Below are positions 1 through 10,924 of a stretch of DNA of 64,000 nt, one piece after another. Every line of letters begins with the position of its first letter. The stretch's first letter is position 1. Made by a program: the position numbers and the translations under genes. Origin of the DNA: Macrotrachela quadricornifera (taxonomy: Eukaryota; Rotifera; Eurotatoria; Philodinida; Philodinidae); contig JAJEKB010021880.1 in NCBI GenBank assembly GCA_022393335.1, positions 2,740,806-2,804,805 of the forward strand, given 5' to 3'. Below the pieces are notes generated by a model. The model did not search any database. It saw nothing but the letters and a program-made list of their open reading frames with translations, and was not told where the DNA came from.

Positions 1-760
1 ATTAAACTGTAAAGGTGCGATTTATATTCGAACTCGAATTAGGCAAGGCATGGGTTAGGCTTAGACTTTTTTGATTAAATAAAGTTAAATAAATAGAAAA
101 AATATGTAGAAAAAAGTCAACAAATAATTAAACGGTGAAGACCAGTGTATAGTTAATAATTTTTCTTTTGGGCATTAAATGGATTTTATAATTTGTTTGA
201 GTATGATAAAATAGAATCTATATAGTAGAAGATTTATATTTCGAACTTAAATATCAAATGCAAGATTTTGGTGAGCAAAATTCCTAGCTAAAAGAGCACT
301 TCGGAATTAAATCTAGACGCCATATTGAATTACGCAGTATTATGAGAGTACTACCAATGTTTTATTTCAGAATCGATGACGTAAATGAATTAGAAAGTAA
401 TATAGATTTATATCGATGCTTCATTAAAACTTTTATTGATGATTTTAGGCTTTACTCAGGATATATAGGAATTACTAAAGTTTGTTGAGAATTTCTCTGG
501 ATACTTGGGAATTGCAATCTGGCATATGAGCAGGAATTAAGACAAGAATTCTCATAATTCTAATAATCTCCAGTAATCCTGAGAAATCCTTGGTTGAAAC
601 CAATAGAAACCGGATTATTTTAGAGGTCACTTTCTTTTTTGAATTGTTTTATAACTCATTTACGTCACCAACAGTTGTTTCATGAGCAACGACCTAATAT
701 TAATTTTACACTTGTGTAGACAACTATTCCCTCGACTGACGGGAGGATGATACGGAAAAA
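1..760. other. AT-rich non-coding stretch, no gene seen
   Basis: No convincing coding frame, RNA gene or repeat boundary is visible. The open frames here are short and low-complexity. Confidence 0.5.
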
Positions 761-879
761 AGTGAAATGCGTTTGTGTATTTGTTTGCATGTGTCAGGTC
801 AAAGGTCAAAAACACATGTTCTTAGAGAAACAATAAAAAAAAAATTCACTTTGAAAAAGTCGAATCTTAATATTTCAGC

Positions 880-1130
880 AATGGTTTTCGGGGCTGGAGA
901 ATCGAATGGTACTATCGATTTTTCAATTTTTTCAAATAATTTTTTTGCTAAAAAAGGCTTTTTTAAAGAAAATAATGATTTTCTATAAAGTTTGACCGAA
1001 GGTAATCGGGACCGGGGAATCGAATGACACGATCAGTTTTTTATGATTTTGAAAAAACTTTACCGCAAAAAAAACTTTTTTTTTTAGAAAATAGTCATTC
1101 TTTATGAAGTTTGATGAAAGATTGTTTAGA
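880..1130. repeat. Tandem pair of diverged ~115-bp dispersed repeats
   Basis: Two adjacent units, about 880-998 and 1005-1125, share the order 'gga(g/g)aatcgaatg', an AT-rich middle, and 'taaagtttga'. A third partial copy lies near 12020-12110, with 'taatctggaccgagga'. The repeat is therefore dispersed. No coding potential is evident. Confidence 0.5.
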
Positions 1131-1149
1131 TCGAAAAATCGATCGATAT

Positions 1150-3125
1150 CCAGGTCTATTAAAACGGTATCGTTTGCGAACCGAAAACGAACCGTAAAAG
1201 TAATCAAAACGGGATCTTTACGGTAGTATACTGGATGGATTCGGGTCATTTTCGGTCCATTTGAACCCGTATTTCCTGGTACAGAAATACGCACCGTATT
1301 GTATGCGTATGGTAAACGCACCGTATTTGGTCGTTTTCTCTCCGTTCACGAATAAAATTCGAATTTCAAGGTAGGATTCTAGTATGATCACACTATGAAA
1401 TTGTGCCAGATCTTCTATTATCCATGCACGATTTTATTGGAACTTCAAATATAGTTTTTCATTGATCTCAGCGCTCTGTTCTAATCTGTGATATTTCCCT
1501 TTCCTAATCAACCGTTCTTCATAATTTTCTTTGATTTTCCATCATTTTTTATCAAACACTACCACATCTGTGAACCTGATTCATACTTACCATTATGACG
1601 ATGTTAGCCAAATCATATCTAAATAAAGACAATAAAAATTTAATATATAAAATTTATACTTACATATACCACGATATTATTAAAATATCTAAATAAAAAT
1701 AAAAAAAAAAAAGATTTTATATTTTAAACTTATAGTTGCCTATTCGGCGGTAAAACTAAAATATCTAAAAAGAAAATAAACTTCGTATATAAAGTTCTAT
1801 TTATCTATTTGAGAATATTATAATAATATCTAAATAAAAAAAAAAATAAAAATCTAATTCAAATATTCAGACTTACCACACTATGGTATTATTGATATAT
1901 CTAAATAAAAAATAAGAACTCTATAGATAAAAATTGTAAGTGTTCATTCCAAATTTGATTGAAATGTCTAAATGAAAAACAAGTATATAAAGTTTATATA
2001 TATAATTCATACATTTTCAATAATATTATTTTGATATCTATATAAAAAAAAAGAATTGTATAAATAAAATTCGTATTTGTCCATATCGACGACATGATTG
2101 GAATCTTGAAATAAAACAATTTAAATATATAAATTTCATATTTGTCTCTTGACGATAAAATTGAAACTATCTAAATAAAAAAATGTAATTTCTACATAAA
2201 ATTCATACTTGCCTATTCGATGGTTTTATTGCATTATCTAAATAAATAAAAATAAAAATTTAATACATAAAATTTATGCTTATTTTTTCGATAATACTGC
2301 CTAAATATCTGAAAAAGAACGAGGAGAATTTTATATATAAATTAATATTTACCTATTTGACGTTGGAATTCAAATATCTAAATAACAAAAAAATAAGAAT
2401 TTTGTCTACAAAAATTTACACTTATCTATTTGATGATATTGCTGAAATATCTAAATGAAAAAGAAAGAAGAATTTTACAAATAAAATACATATGTGCCTA
2501 TTGAACGATTTTATTGAATTATCTAAATAAAAAGAGTATACATTGTTTATATATATAATTCATACGCTTTCAACGATATCGTTGTAATATCTAAATAAAA
2601 AAAGAATTTAACACGTAAACTTAATATTTCGCTTGTTCACGATAATTTTGAAATATCTGAATCTAAAGATAATAAAAATTATGCATAGAAATTGTTTACT
2701 ACAATCCACAATGATGTGAAACTATCTATATGAAAAGTGAGATAGCAGACTAAGTTCATGTCTATATGCCTATTTATCTTTATTGAGCTATGTTGACGAA
2801 GAAAAACTTTAGTTGCGCATGGTTAGGTATGACTTTGCAAGATTCTGATCATCAAGTTTTATTTAAATCTTATGCTAGGAATCTTATAAGCTGTACTTTA
2901 GCATCTTATTATAAGATACATTAAAGACGGCTAAAAACGCCACTTAAACGGTGTTTCGTTACGGTGTAATGAATGGTGTATGCTAAACGACCCCTAAAAC
3001 GACCTGTAATGTATCCGTATATATGTAATTAACGGATACTCGTAAGCGAAAATATATCTGGACACCATAAAGATGCCGTTTGGTATCGGTCTATCGTCGT
3101 TTACGGACCATCAATATAGACCTGG
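1150..3125. mobile_element. Non-autonomous DNA-transposon-like unit carrying an internal satellite array
   Basis: The left end reads CCAGGTCTAT at 1150 and the right end reads ATAGACCTGG at 3116-3125. A second inverted match lies inside: 'aaacgggatctttacgg' at 1207-1223 pairs with the complement of 3065-3081 with only two differences. The terminal inverted repeats are thus imperfect and roughly 75-200 bp. Between them sits a long array of diverged ~70-bp repeats. No transposase is seen. No target-site duplication could be recognised, so the family is unknown. The alternative is two unrelated repeats with a chance end match, which the second internal match makes less likely. Confidence 0.55.
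1610..2740. repeat. Degenerate ~70-bp tandem repeat, about 17 units
   Basis: The landmark 'atatctaaataaa' or a close variant recurs near 1617, 1686, 1760, 1830, 1898, 1966, 2034, 2105, 2168, 2236, 2309, 2374, 2446, 2520, 2590, 2654 and 2724. Spacings are 63-74 bp. A second landmark, 'catacttgcctattcga' and variants, sits at a constant offset in most units. Divergence between units is high, so the array is old. Confidence 0.85.
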
Positions 3126-3129
3126 GACT

Positions 3130-3888
3130 TTGAGGCATTGCGGATGAACCTGACCATTTTTCTTAGTGAATATATTTTTTCTTTCTTCTAAAGCCTTGAA
3201 TATGTTTTGAAATATGACAACTTAATTATCAAATTGTCAAAAAGTTTCGTATCATCACTATACGTAAATGCTTTGTAAAATATTGGCTTAATGTATCCAA
3301 ATGGATACATCCGGTCGGAAAGGGTTAATTAATCATCTATTCAATTTAATATCAATACAATTAATATTTACAAAATAATTTAATCATATTTACGAATAAT
3401 TAGACAACTGTATTCTTTTCTTTTTTCCTTATTTATTTGAAATGAATGATAAACATTCATTAATTCATTCATTGTACCAATTAGACGATTGCATATGATT
3501 CGATACTGATATAAATACATTTCTTTTCTCATTTCATTATCATTCAGGGCCCTGATCAAATGTTAATAACAATCAAGTCAAGTCAATTCAATACAATTCA
3601 AAGTAAGTTCTTTTATTCATTTTTTTCGATTTTTTTTCTTTTTCGATTTATTTCCGAAATATGTGTTCAAAGACGATGTGTATTAGGTTTATATTCCAAG
3701 GTGTTTATTACTTTAATCATACTCTCAAAAAAGACAAAAGAACATTTTTGGTTTCAAAATTCGGTCTATCTGTTGCTGGATGTTCCATACAAATCTATTG
3801 GCGAGTAATATAACTTCTTTTCATTAGTTCTACACTTTTTGCGAGATCACACAATTTGTTTTTTTCTTATCATGCATCAATTGGCGTA
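3130..3888. other. Non-coding stretch, no gene seen
   Basis: AT-rich intergenic DNA downstream of the PARP-like gene. The 82-codon frame at 3560-3808 is low-complexity and shows no family resemblance. Confidence 0.5.
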
Positions 3889-6800
3889 TTAGTTATAGTA
3901 TATTAAATAACTTGCGTACACTTGTGCATCACGATAAATAACGTAGATGGAAGAGCCATCAGTCGTCGAATGATATCCTTTAGGACATACGCGCATATTT
4001 GACTTTCCTTCAGTAGGCTTGCCAATTAGAACAGCACATACAAACATCACACATTCTCCTGTTTTGCTATTAGGCTTGACATACTTGTGACTTTCCGTTG
4101 CTTTGCTAGAAAAGTAGACCCCATGACCATACCATGTGCCTATCAAATAAACGTAATTCTAGACGTTTATGTATATGCAGCTTAAATGAAAAGGTTTTAC
4201 CGTGTGCTCTACCAGCTCGACTACGATCGAAGCCATGTTCTATGATCGATTTAAGAATTTTCTCGTCGTTCAAACATCCATGATAGAGAATACGTTGTGT
4301 ATCTTCTCCAAGCGTCTCATCTAAGTGTTTTTTCTCAATGATATATTGCCGATACCATCGCTCGTTTTGAATTCGTTGAATTCGAATCACGTCACCGATG
4401 TTTGTTGCTGACATTGATGATTTAAAATCATACAAGATTGTTTGGTATTCTTCAGATGATGTAGACACGTTTATTCGCAATGGATATTTATAATTTTTAG
4501 CCTCCCAATATCTAGGTAATTCATCATTTCGTAATTGACTTTCTGAGAAATATTCTTTTAGTTTTAGGTATTGATGAAATGTATCGTATACGATTTGTTT
4601 CTTTCGTTCTATGATGAATGAAACATGTTTCTTAGTCGACATATCCTGTCGAAGTTGATTGTGAGCTTCCGATATCATTGCTTCTGCCACTAACTTCACA
4701 TCGCAGTTGAAACGACCACAACCTATGTGAACATGAAAATCGCTGTTTCTTCATAATAGGGCGAAAGTTCTTAGTTTTTATACAACAAAAAACAAAAGCG
4801 TTGAATTACCGATTGCAGGAAATGCCAATGTATTACAACCGACTTGTGCTGCTTGTTGCATGGCCGTAGAAACAAATCGCCGAACTGACTCTTGCATCTG
4901 ATACTCAGTTGTTTGATCCGGTATCCACGGATTGAAAATAAGTTTTTTGCATGGTAAGTGACCTGCTGATCTTGTTATGCAGCGATCCTTAACCATACCT
5001 TTCGTGGGTAAACCGGACGCATTTAATATCGTTTCCATCAACTCATCGGATGTCGAGCAGACAACAACGGCATTGACCTAGATTAATACTTATTTACTAT
5101 GCCGGATTAGTATGTAAAAGCAAAAGAATGAATTTGTATACGAACCTTTTCACTCACTAGATCACCGAATCTGACATCTAAGGCGCATAGAAGTTTCTGT
5201 TGCGGTCTAGGACGCAGCACAATTTCCGTGACAAGAATGGATGATGGTAAGCTTTCACTAGTGTCATCAAAAGCATAAATGATATAAGTATATTGTATGT
5301 CAGGAAGGACATTTTTCGTGTCGATAAACTTGGTGGCTGACACGTTATGGACGTATCCGATCGTTCTGAAATCGTTGAGATCATCTTTTCGTTCGATTCG
5401 ATAACCTAGCGCAGATGAAACATTGGTCCATTCAAGTAGAATGATATTTTGGTCATGTAAGACTATACCACATAAATTAATCGGAGAGAGTAATGCCGCC
5501 CTTCCACACACAGGTTTCGAGCATGAACTCACACCAGCACTATCTATTAATGCGATCATATACCAGTAGTCAACGCCATTTTGTAGACCAGAATCGATAT
5601 AAGAGCTAGTTGTTGGATCAGTAATTGTTGCTACATGAAAACAATTAATAACCAATTATCAACAGTATCTCGAAAACTACTACATACAGTCGGAAAGTGC
5701 GAGAAAAATTCCAATTCTCATACAGTCAAAAATCGAATCCCTCTAGACTAGTTCTAGCTCTAACTCTGGCATATTCAGTTTTGAATCAATCGATTAAGTA
5801 TTACGAATTGCGCTTTAACTGAAACTCTATAGAAACAAGAAACTCCGATGCATTTACCGGCAATAGATTCTATTGTAATATTGTCGGTTTGTGCTCGATA
5901 AATGCAATAACCATTGCAATCTGGCACGGATGTCCAATTGAGAAGAATTGTACCACTAATATCGTTTGATGTAATAGCTGTCAAGTTTTCCGGTGGTGGA
6001 GCACGAGGACAAATCGCAACTTCACTTGAGAAATCACTTTCGCCGGCTTGATCAAGAGAAGCAATCGTATAATAATAGGTAATACCAAATGTGAAACAAT
6101 GATCTTCGATTCTTGTAATCGATGGTTGATTCACTCTTTTGATAACTAATAGCTCGTCGTTTGGGTAGTCACTCGTCCGTTTAACAATGTAACCTTCAAC
6201 TTTAATCAATGGCTCCCACTGCAACACAATACAGTTATCCTGTTGACATTCGAAAGATACTACAATATTTCTAGGCGGTGGAGCACGAGGAAGGATGGAA
6301 ACTGGTGTTGACTGACCACTGTCACCTGCTTTATCGGATGAGAGAATAATATAATGATATGTGATACCGAAGAGAAACGTATTATCGGTTATTTTTGTTA
6401 CCGAAGGTGAGTTCAGCGTTGTCATAGTTGAATATCTACCAAAAGAAGAGTTTTCTGCGCGTTGAACAATGTAACATTCACAATTCTTTATTGGTTTCCA
6501 GCTCAGATGAATGGGACTGTCTATCTGTCCATCAAATGAGACAGCCAATCCTTTGACGGCCGGAACTCGAGGACAAACAGAAACAGCTGTTGATCGAGCA
6601 CTTTCACCTAATCGATCAAGCGACACAACTGTGTAAAAATATATAACACCAAATGTAAAGGAAGTGTCTGCGGTTTCTATGATGGAAGCAGAATTCAATT
6701 TTTTGATAGTGGAAAACTCTTCACTTTGTCTGCTCGTCGAGCGTTGAACGATGTACCCTTCACAGTTCACTACGGGTTTCCATTGGATACTGATAGCAGT

Positions 6801-8021
6801 ACAATTCTCCTGATTATAGGAAACAGTAAGATCTTTTGGTGATGGAGCTCGAGGACATATTTTAACCTGATCTGATCGTTTGCTTTCACCAGCTCGATCG
6901 ACAGAGACTACATAATAAAAATATGTGATCCCAAATACGAATGAGGTATCATCCATTCTTGTTTTTGAAGGTTCAATTATAGTCTGATTTGTTAGAATCA
7001 TATCTCGGAATGAGTTCTTCGAACGTTTTACGATATAGCCTGCACATTTTGGCACTGAATTCCAGTGTAGTGAAATGAAATTTCCTATGTTCTCATTAAA
7101 TGATGCAACAAGATTGGTGGGAGCTGGTACACGAGGAAAAACAGAAACTAAATTTGATCGACCACTCTCACCAGCTCGATCGAGAGAAACAATCACATAA
7201 CAATATGTAATTCCAAATATGAATGAAGTGTCTTCAAATTTTGTGACTGTTGAGTCACGAATGAATTCAATAGGCAATTGTTCATCATTTGATAAAGTCT
7301 GCGCTCTTCGAACGACATAACCATCACAGTTCACTACTGGTTTCCATAGTAGTTTGATGGCACTTTCCGTGCATTCGTCATACGAAACAATAAGGTTTCT
7401 GGGTGAAGGAGCTCGAGGATGGACCGAAACTATATCCGATTGACTACTTTCTCCAGCTCTGTCGACAGAGACAATCATGTAATCATATTTGATTCCAAAA
7501 GTGAATGTAGCATCTTCGAAGTTTATGACCATCGGGTCATATAATTGCTTTACAGTAGTAAATATGTCGTTTTGTATGCCTGTTCTTCGTTTAACGATAT
7601 AACCATCACAGTTTGTGACAATCGCCCAGTGTACACTTATAGTGTCATTTTCATGTGCATCATATGAAACAGTAAAATGTTCAGGTGAAGGTGCACGGGA
7701 ACATCCGCTGATAATATTTGATGGATAACTACTTCCAAATAAATTCTCCGCTACGATGTATATTTCATATGTAATACCATTGATGATAGATAGAGAATAT
7801 GTATTTATCCACACATTGGATATGGTATACCATTCGGTAGTTCGATTATTCTTTGATCTATAATGAATTTGATATGTATCAGTCCGCGACTGTAGATTCC
7901 AGTTGATGATGACTTGCGCATCTTGCCAATCACATTTCACATTCAAAGGTGATTCTGGACATAATAATAGCTTATAAACGATGAAAAATAGAGGAACAAG
8001 CACAATAAGCCACCAAACCAT
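3889..8021 (-). CDS. Membrane-anchored FN3(x9)-macro-PARP ADP-ribosyltransferase
   Basis: Five exons by splice motif and phase: 8021-5858, 5630-5146, 5077-4810, 4722-4201 and 4139-3889. They sum to 3690 nt (1229 aa) and end at TAA. Residues 1-22 are a hydrophobic signal anchor. Nine fibronectin type III domains of about 90 aa follow, most sharing a (N/K)C-x-GY-(I/V)-V-x-R signature, to about residue 860. A macro domain spans about 865-1005, with 'RFGDLVSEKV' and 'FPAIGCG' (the latter restored across an intron). A PARP catalytic domain runs from about 1060 to the end, with 'IQRIQNERWY', 'LYHGC' (H1120), 'GHGVYFSS' (Y1155) and isoleucine 1211 where poly-ADP-ribosylating PARPs have Glu. An H-Y-I triad is the pattern of mono-ADP-ribosyltransferases such as PARP10. 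The macro-PARP pair resembles PARP14 or PARP15. The membrane anchor and FN3 array are unusual for that family. Topology and substrate are unknown. Confidence 0.85.
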
Positions 8022-8480
8022 ATCAACTGAAAGGCGTATATATTTTGACTTAGCAGATTGTATGTTAGAGTTTTTTGTTTATCAGTTGCTTCTACCGTTC
8101 ACCAAGTTGGTGACAAACATGTCTGTAACTAAAACTGTAGACTACAACGCGAGATTATTACGAAAAAACCTGAGTTTGAAAATAGTGATGTGTACAACTT
8201 GAAATTAAAATTACACTCAACTTGTAATCACAAACTAGACAGAAAAAAAAAGTTTTCTTTTATGGCTTTGCTTGCCAGAGAGAAACGTAAGAAAAAACAA
8301 ATATAGGTGATGTGTGCATAATAAAAGAGAAAAAACATTAACATTCCTTGAATACCGCATTGATGCATACAGGTAGTTAAGCAAAAGCAAACATTACATT
8401 AGAAATAAAACAGAAACATCAAAACGTTGGTCGAAATGGTAGTATGTCGAAAGCAAATAATTTCTTAAAAGTTATCGATG
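8022..8480. other. Upstream region of the PARP-like gene
   Basis: AT-rich with no coding sequence recognised. A TATA-like 'tatata' at about 8036-8043 lies too close to the ATG at 8021 to be a confident core promoter. Confidence 0.4.
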
Positions 8481-8489
8481 CCAACTGAT

Positions 8490-9886
8490 TCTAATCTATA
8501 TATATATAGAGAAGAATGTTTGTCTGTTTGTCTGTTTGCTATGCATTCAGTCCCTGTAAAAGCTATGATCATCAAACTTTCCACGATGCTTCTCTAGCTC
8601 CCTGGAAAGGTCGACGTGAGGTTAGAATGGTCACTTGGGTGTGGGGTGTGGGGTGTGGGGGGTGTGGGTGAAATCTCACCCATATAGTTCCGTAATAGCG
8701 AATGTTACCAAACTTTTCAGGGTGCTTTTGTGAGTCCAGAGGTAGCTTTAGAGAGTGCTTTTACCAGTAATAAGAGTAGGGTGGGGAAGTTTGGATGAAA
8801 CTTCAGCCAAGTCATATGGGGTTGACATTTGCGTGAATTTTCCAGAAAATTAACGAATTTGTTATGATTCTAAGATTACTAGTTTCGTATCGATAATTCT
8901 TTTGTCTAAATGTGAAAACCGAAAGTTTCTAATAGGTTATGAGAGAAAAATGTATACGAGTGTTTCCTTGATTCACAACGATGGTTTATGCATTTGTTTT
9001 CTGCGACTTACAAAAGCAACGTATTTGTTTTTTTTCTTGACTTACAACGATGACGCATCTATATATTTAAAAAAGAACGTTTGTCTGTTCGCTATGCATT
9101 TAGTCTCTGTGATAGTTAGCGTCGCAAAACTTTCTACACTATTTCCTTAGCTCCTGAGGAAAGTTGACATGGGGTTGGAACCACCAAACAGGTGCGCGGA
9201 AGAACTCGATGAAATTTCATTTCGATCAATACAGATCGAGATTCTGATGAGTCTGTTCGCTACGTATTTAGTCATCGTGAGAGATGGTGTCACAGAACTA
9301 TGCGTATCAGTTCCTTGAGTGCTAAGGAAGGTCGGCAGAGTGATTGAAAGTGAGAAAGGGAGGCGTGCGTAAAACTTCATCCAAGCCGTAAGAGACCGTG
9401 ATTTTACTCACTTTCTAATCAAATGGCGCAGTTCAATGCAAAATTGAGAGTGACTGTGCCCAGAGTGGATGCGAGTGAGGATGTCAGCTTGAGCCCGACA
9501 AAAAGAGTCCTGTTGAAGATGCCTGATGCACGGCGGGAAAAGCTCTGTGAAAGGTACCCCACGCATAGCGGAGTAATAACTGTAGCAGAGGTTCCAGATA
9601 CGGTGAAAAAAGTCCTGTGGGAGAGGTATCACGCACGACGAGAAGAGTCTAATGGCGAACACCTAACGCATAGTAGCAATAATCCTGTTAAAGATGCCTG
9701 ATGCATGCCGATATAAGTCCTATCCAGTAGGTTTCAGGTGTGACGCGAAAATTTCTGTTGCAGACAGCTCACCCATAACGGGGAACAGTCCTGTAGAAGA
9801 TGTGCTATGTACAGCAGAAAAAATCGGGTGGAAGATGCAAAACTTCAACCATATTCTCTTTTCATCGGGTACTTCCGCTAGTTGTC
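8490..9886 (+). mobile_element. Helitron-like relic with repeated 5' ends
   Basis: The left side starts 'aaTCTATATATATATAGAG' and then 'atgtttgtctgtttgtctg', a composition typical of Helitron 5' ends (TC after a host A). The right side ends 'cgggtacttccgCTAG' followed by T at about 9881, like a Helitron 3' end (CTAG|T), although I see no clean hairpin just upstream. The block 'tttgtctg..cgctatgcatt.agtc..tg' followed by 'ctccct(gg)aaagg' recurs near 8510-8660, 9070-9210 and 9245-9390, with a weaker copy near 8690-8790. This suggests nested or truncated copies. No Rep/helicase coding sequence is present. Confidence 0.5.
8640..8673 (+). repeat. TGTGGGG tandem tract (telomere-like)
   Basis: The sequence reads g-tgtgggg-tgtgggg-tgtggggg-gtgtggg. 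The bdelloid telomere unit reported for Adineta is TGTGGG. Here the unit is mostly a heptamer inside the Helitron-like relic, so it may be ordinary slippage rather than a telomere remnant. Confidence 0.6.
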
Positions 9887-9899
9887 TCCAAAAATAAAT

Positions 9900-10500
9900 G
9901 TATTTTTATTGTACTTTCTAGCTTGAAATAAAAACGTATAATACTTTTCCTTCAGCTTTTTTCTTGTTTCTATCCGATCAGACGTTTCTACAGCTAATCA
10001 TATGACTGTATTTAAAAATATGTAGATTAGTATCTATCCAAAGCATTTATGGTCTTAACGAATTTTAATCAGAAATAATGAAACTCCCTGGGGGTCCCTA
10101 TATAGGAATTCCTCGGAGAATATTAATTTTCTTCCTACTCTCTGAAAATTTGGGAGTCTCTAGTTATTTCATGGGAAATAATCTGATTTTTAATAATTTT
10201 TTATTACATGGGGATTGCGCTGAAAGTTTTTTTTTTGCTCTTCTTGTTCTCTTCTTTTTTTCCTGTGCTCTTTGCTTCGGTTAATGTTAAATTCATTTGT
10301 TATATTTTTTTTTCTTTCGGTCGCTCTGTTGCTTCTAGTAGTGTCGTCTGACTGCGTTGCCTTAGCATGATACTGCTTTTTCTCTTTTCCTTTCGTTTAA
10401 CTTCTTTTTTTCCTTTACTGTTCTGTTTTTTTTGGTACCCGTGCCTAGCTCTATATCCCTTTAGACCCTAGTATAGATAGAGCCCATGTGAAAGAATGGA
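9900..10500. other. Non-coding stretch, no gene seen
   Basis: AT-rich and T-tract-rich. The 68-codon frame at 10078-10284 is phenylalanine-rich low-complexity with no recognisable domain. Confidence 0.45.
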
Positions 10501-10501
10501 A

Positions 10502-10919
10502 AAAAAGTCTGATTATAGTCTATTTTTTTTTATGAAAAATCGATTCAAATGGCGCGATTTAAATCAGATTCTCTATTTTTCATCGATTATAATTGATTAT
10601 TCTACTTTTAATTCATTATAATCAGGGTAGTGGAAGAATGAGTAAGTACCAATTGATGTCATCTCATGAAGTATGGCACATCTGTTAGAGGTTGATCTAG
10701 AATTGTACTACCTATTTGTCGACGCAAGGAATCTGAAAAAACTTAAAAACTACGATTTCCAGGTTAAAATTCGAGAAAAACGCGTTTTTCAGCTATCAGG
10801 ATTAAAATGGATTAAAAGTAGAATAATCAATTATAGTCGGTGAAAAATAGAAAATCTGATTTAAATCGTGCCATTTTAATCGATTTTTCATAAAAAAAAT
10901 CGGCTTTAATTAGACTTTT
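10502..10919. mobile_element. Palindromic MITE with ~125-bp inverted arms
   Basis: The left arm 10502-10627 is matched in reverse complement by 10797-10919. Key shared parts are AAAAGTCT(G/A)ATTA at the tips, ATGAAAAATCGATT and TCTACTTTTAAT. The loop is about 170 bp. It is non-coding. Flanks are AT-rich, so no target duplication can be assigned. Confidence 0.75.
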
Positions 10920-10924
10920 AGTCA

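Noticed and set aside
767..1321. Two open frames (73 and 112 codons) on opposite strands
   Set aside because: They lie over AT-rich dispersed repeats and the edge of the inverted-end element, and show no domain or splice context.
2276..2458. 60-codon plus-strand open frame
   Set aside because: It lies inside the 70-bp satellite array and simply translates the repeat.
5178..5384. Minus-strand frame overlapping the ninth FN3 domain
   Set aside because: Shadow of the PARP-like gene in another frame.
9408..9897. Overlapping open frames with higher GC content
   Set aside because: They fall in the internal repeats of the Helitron-like relic; 'cctgatgcac' units repeat and no domain is seen.
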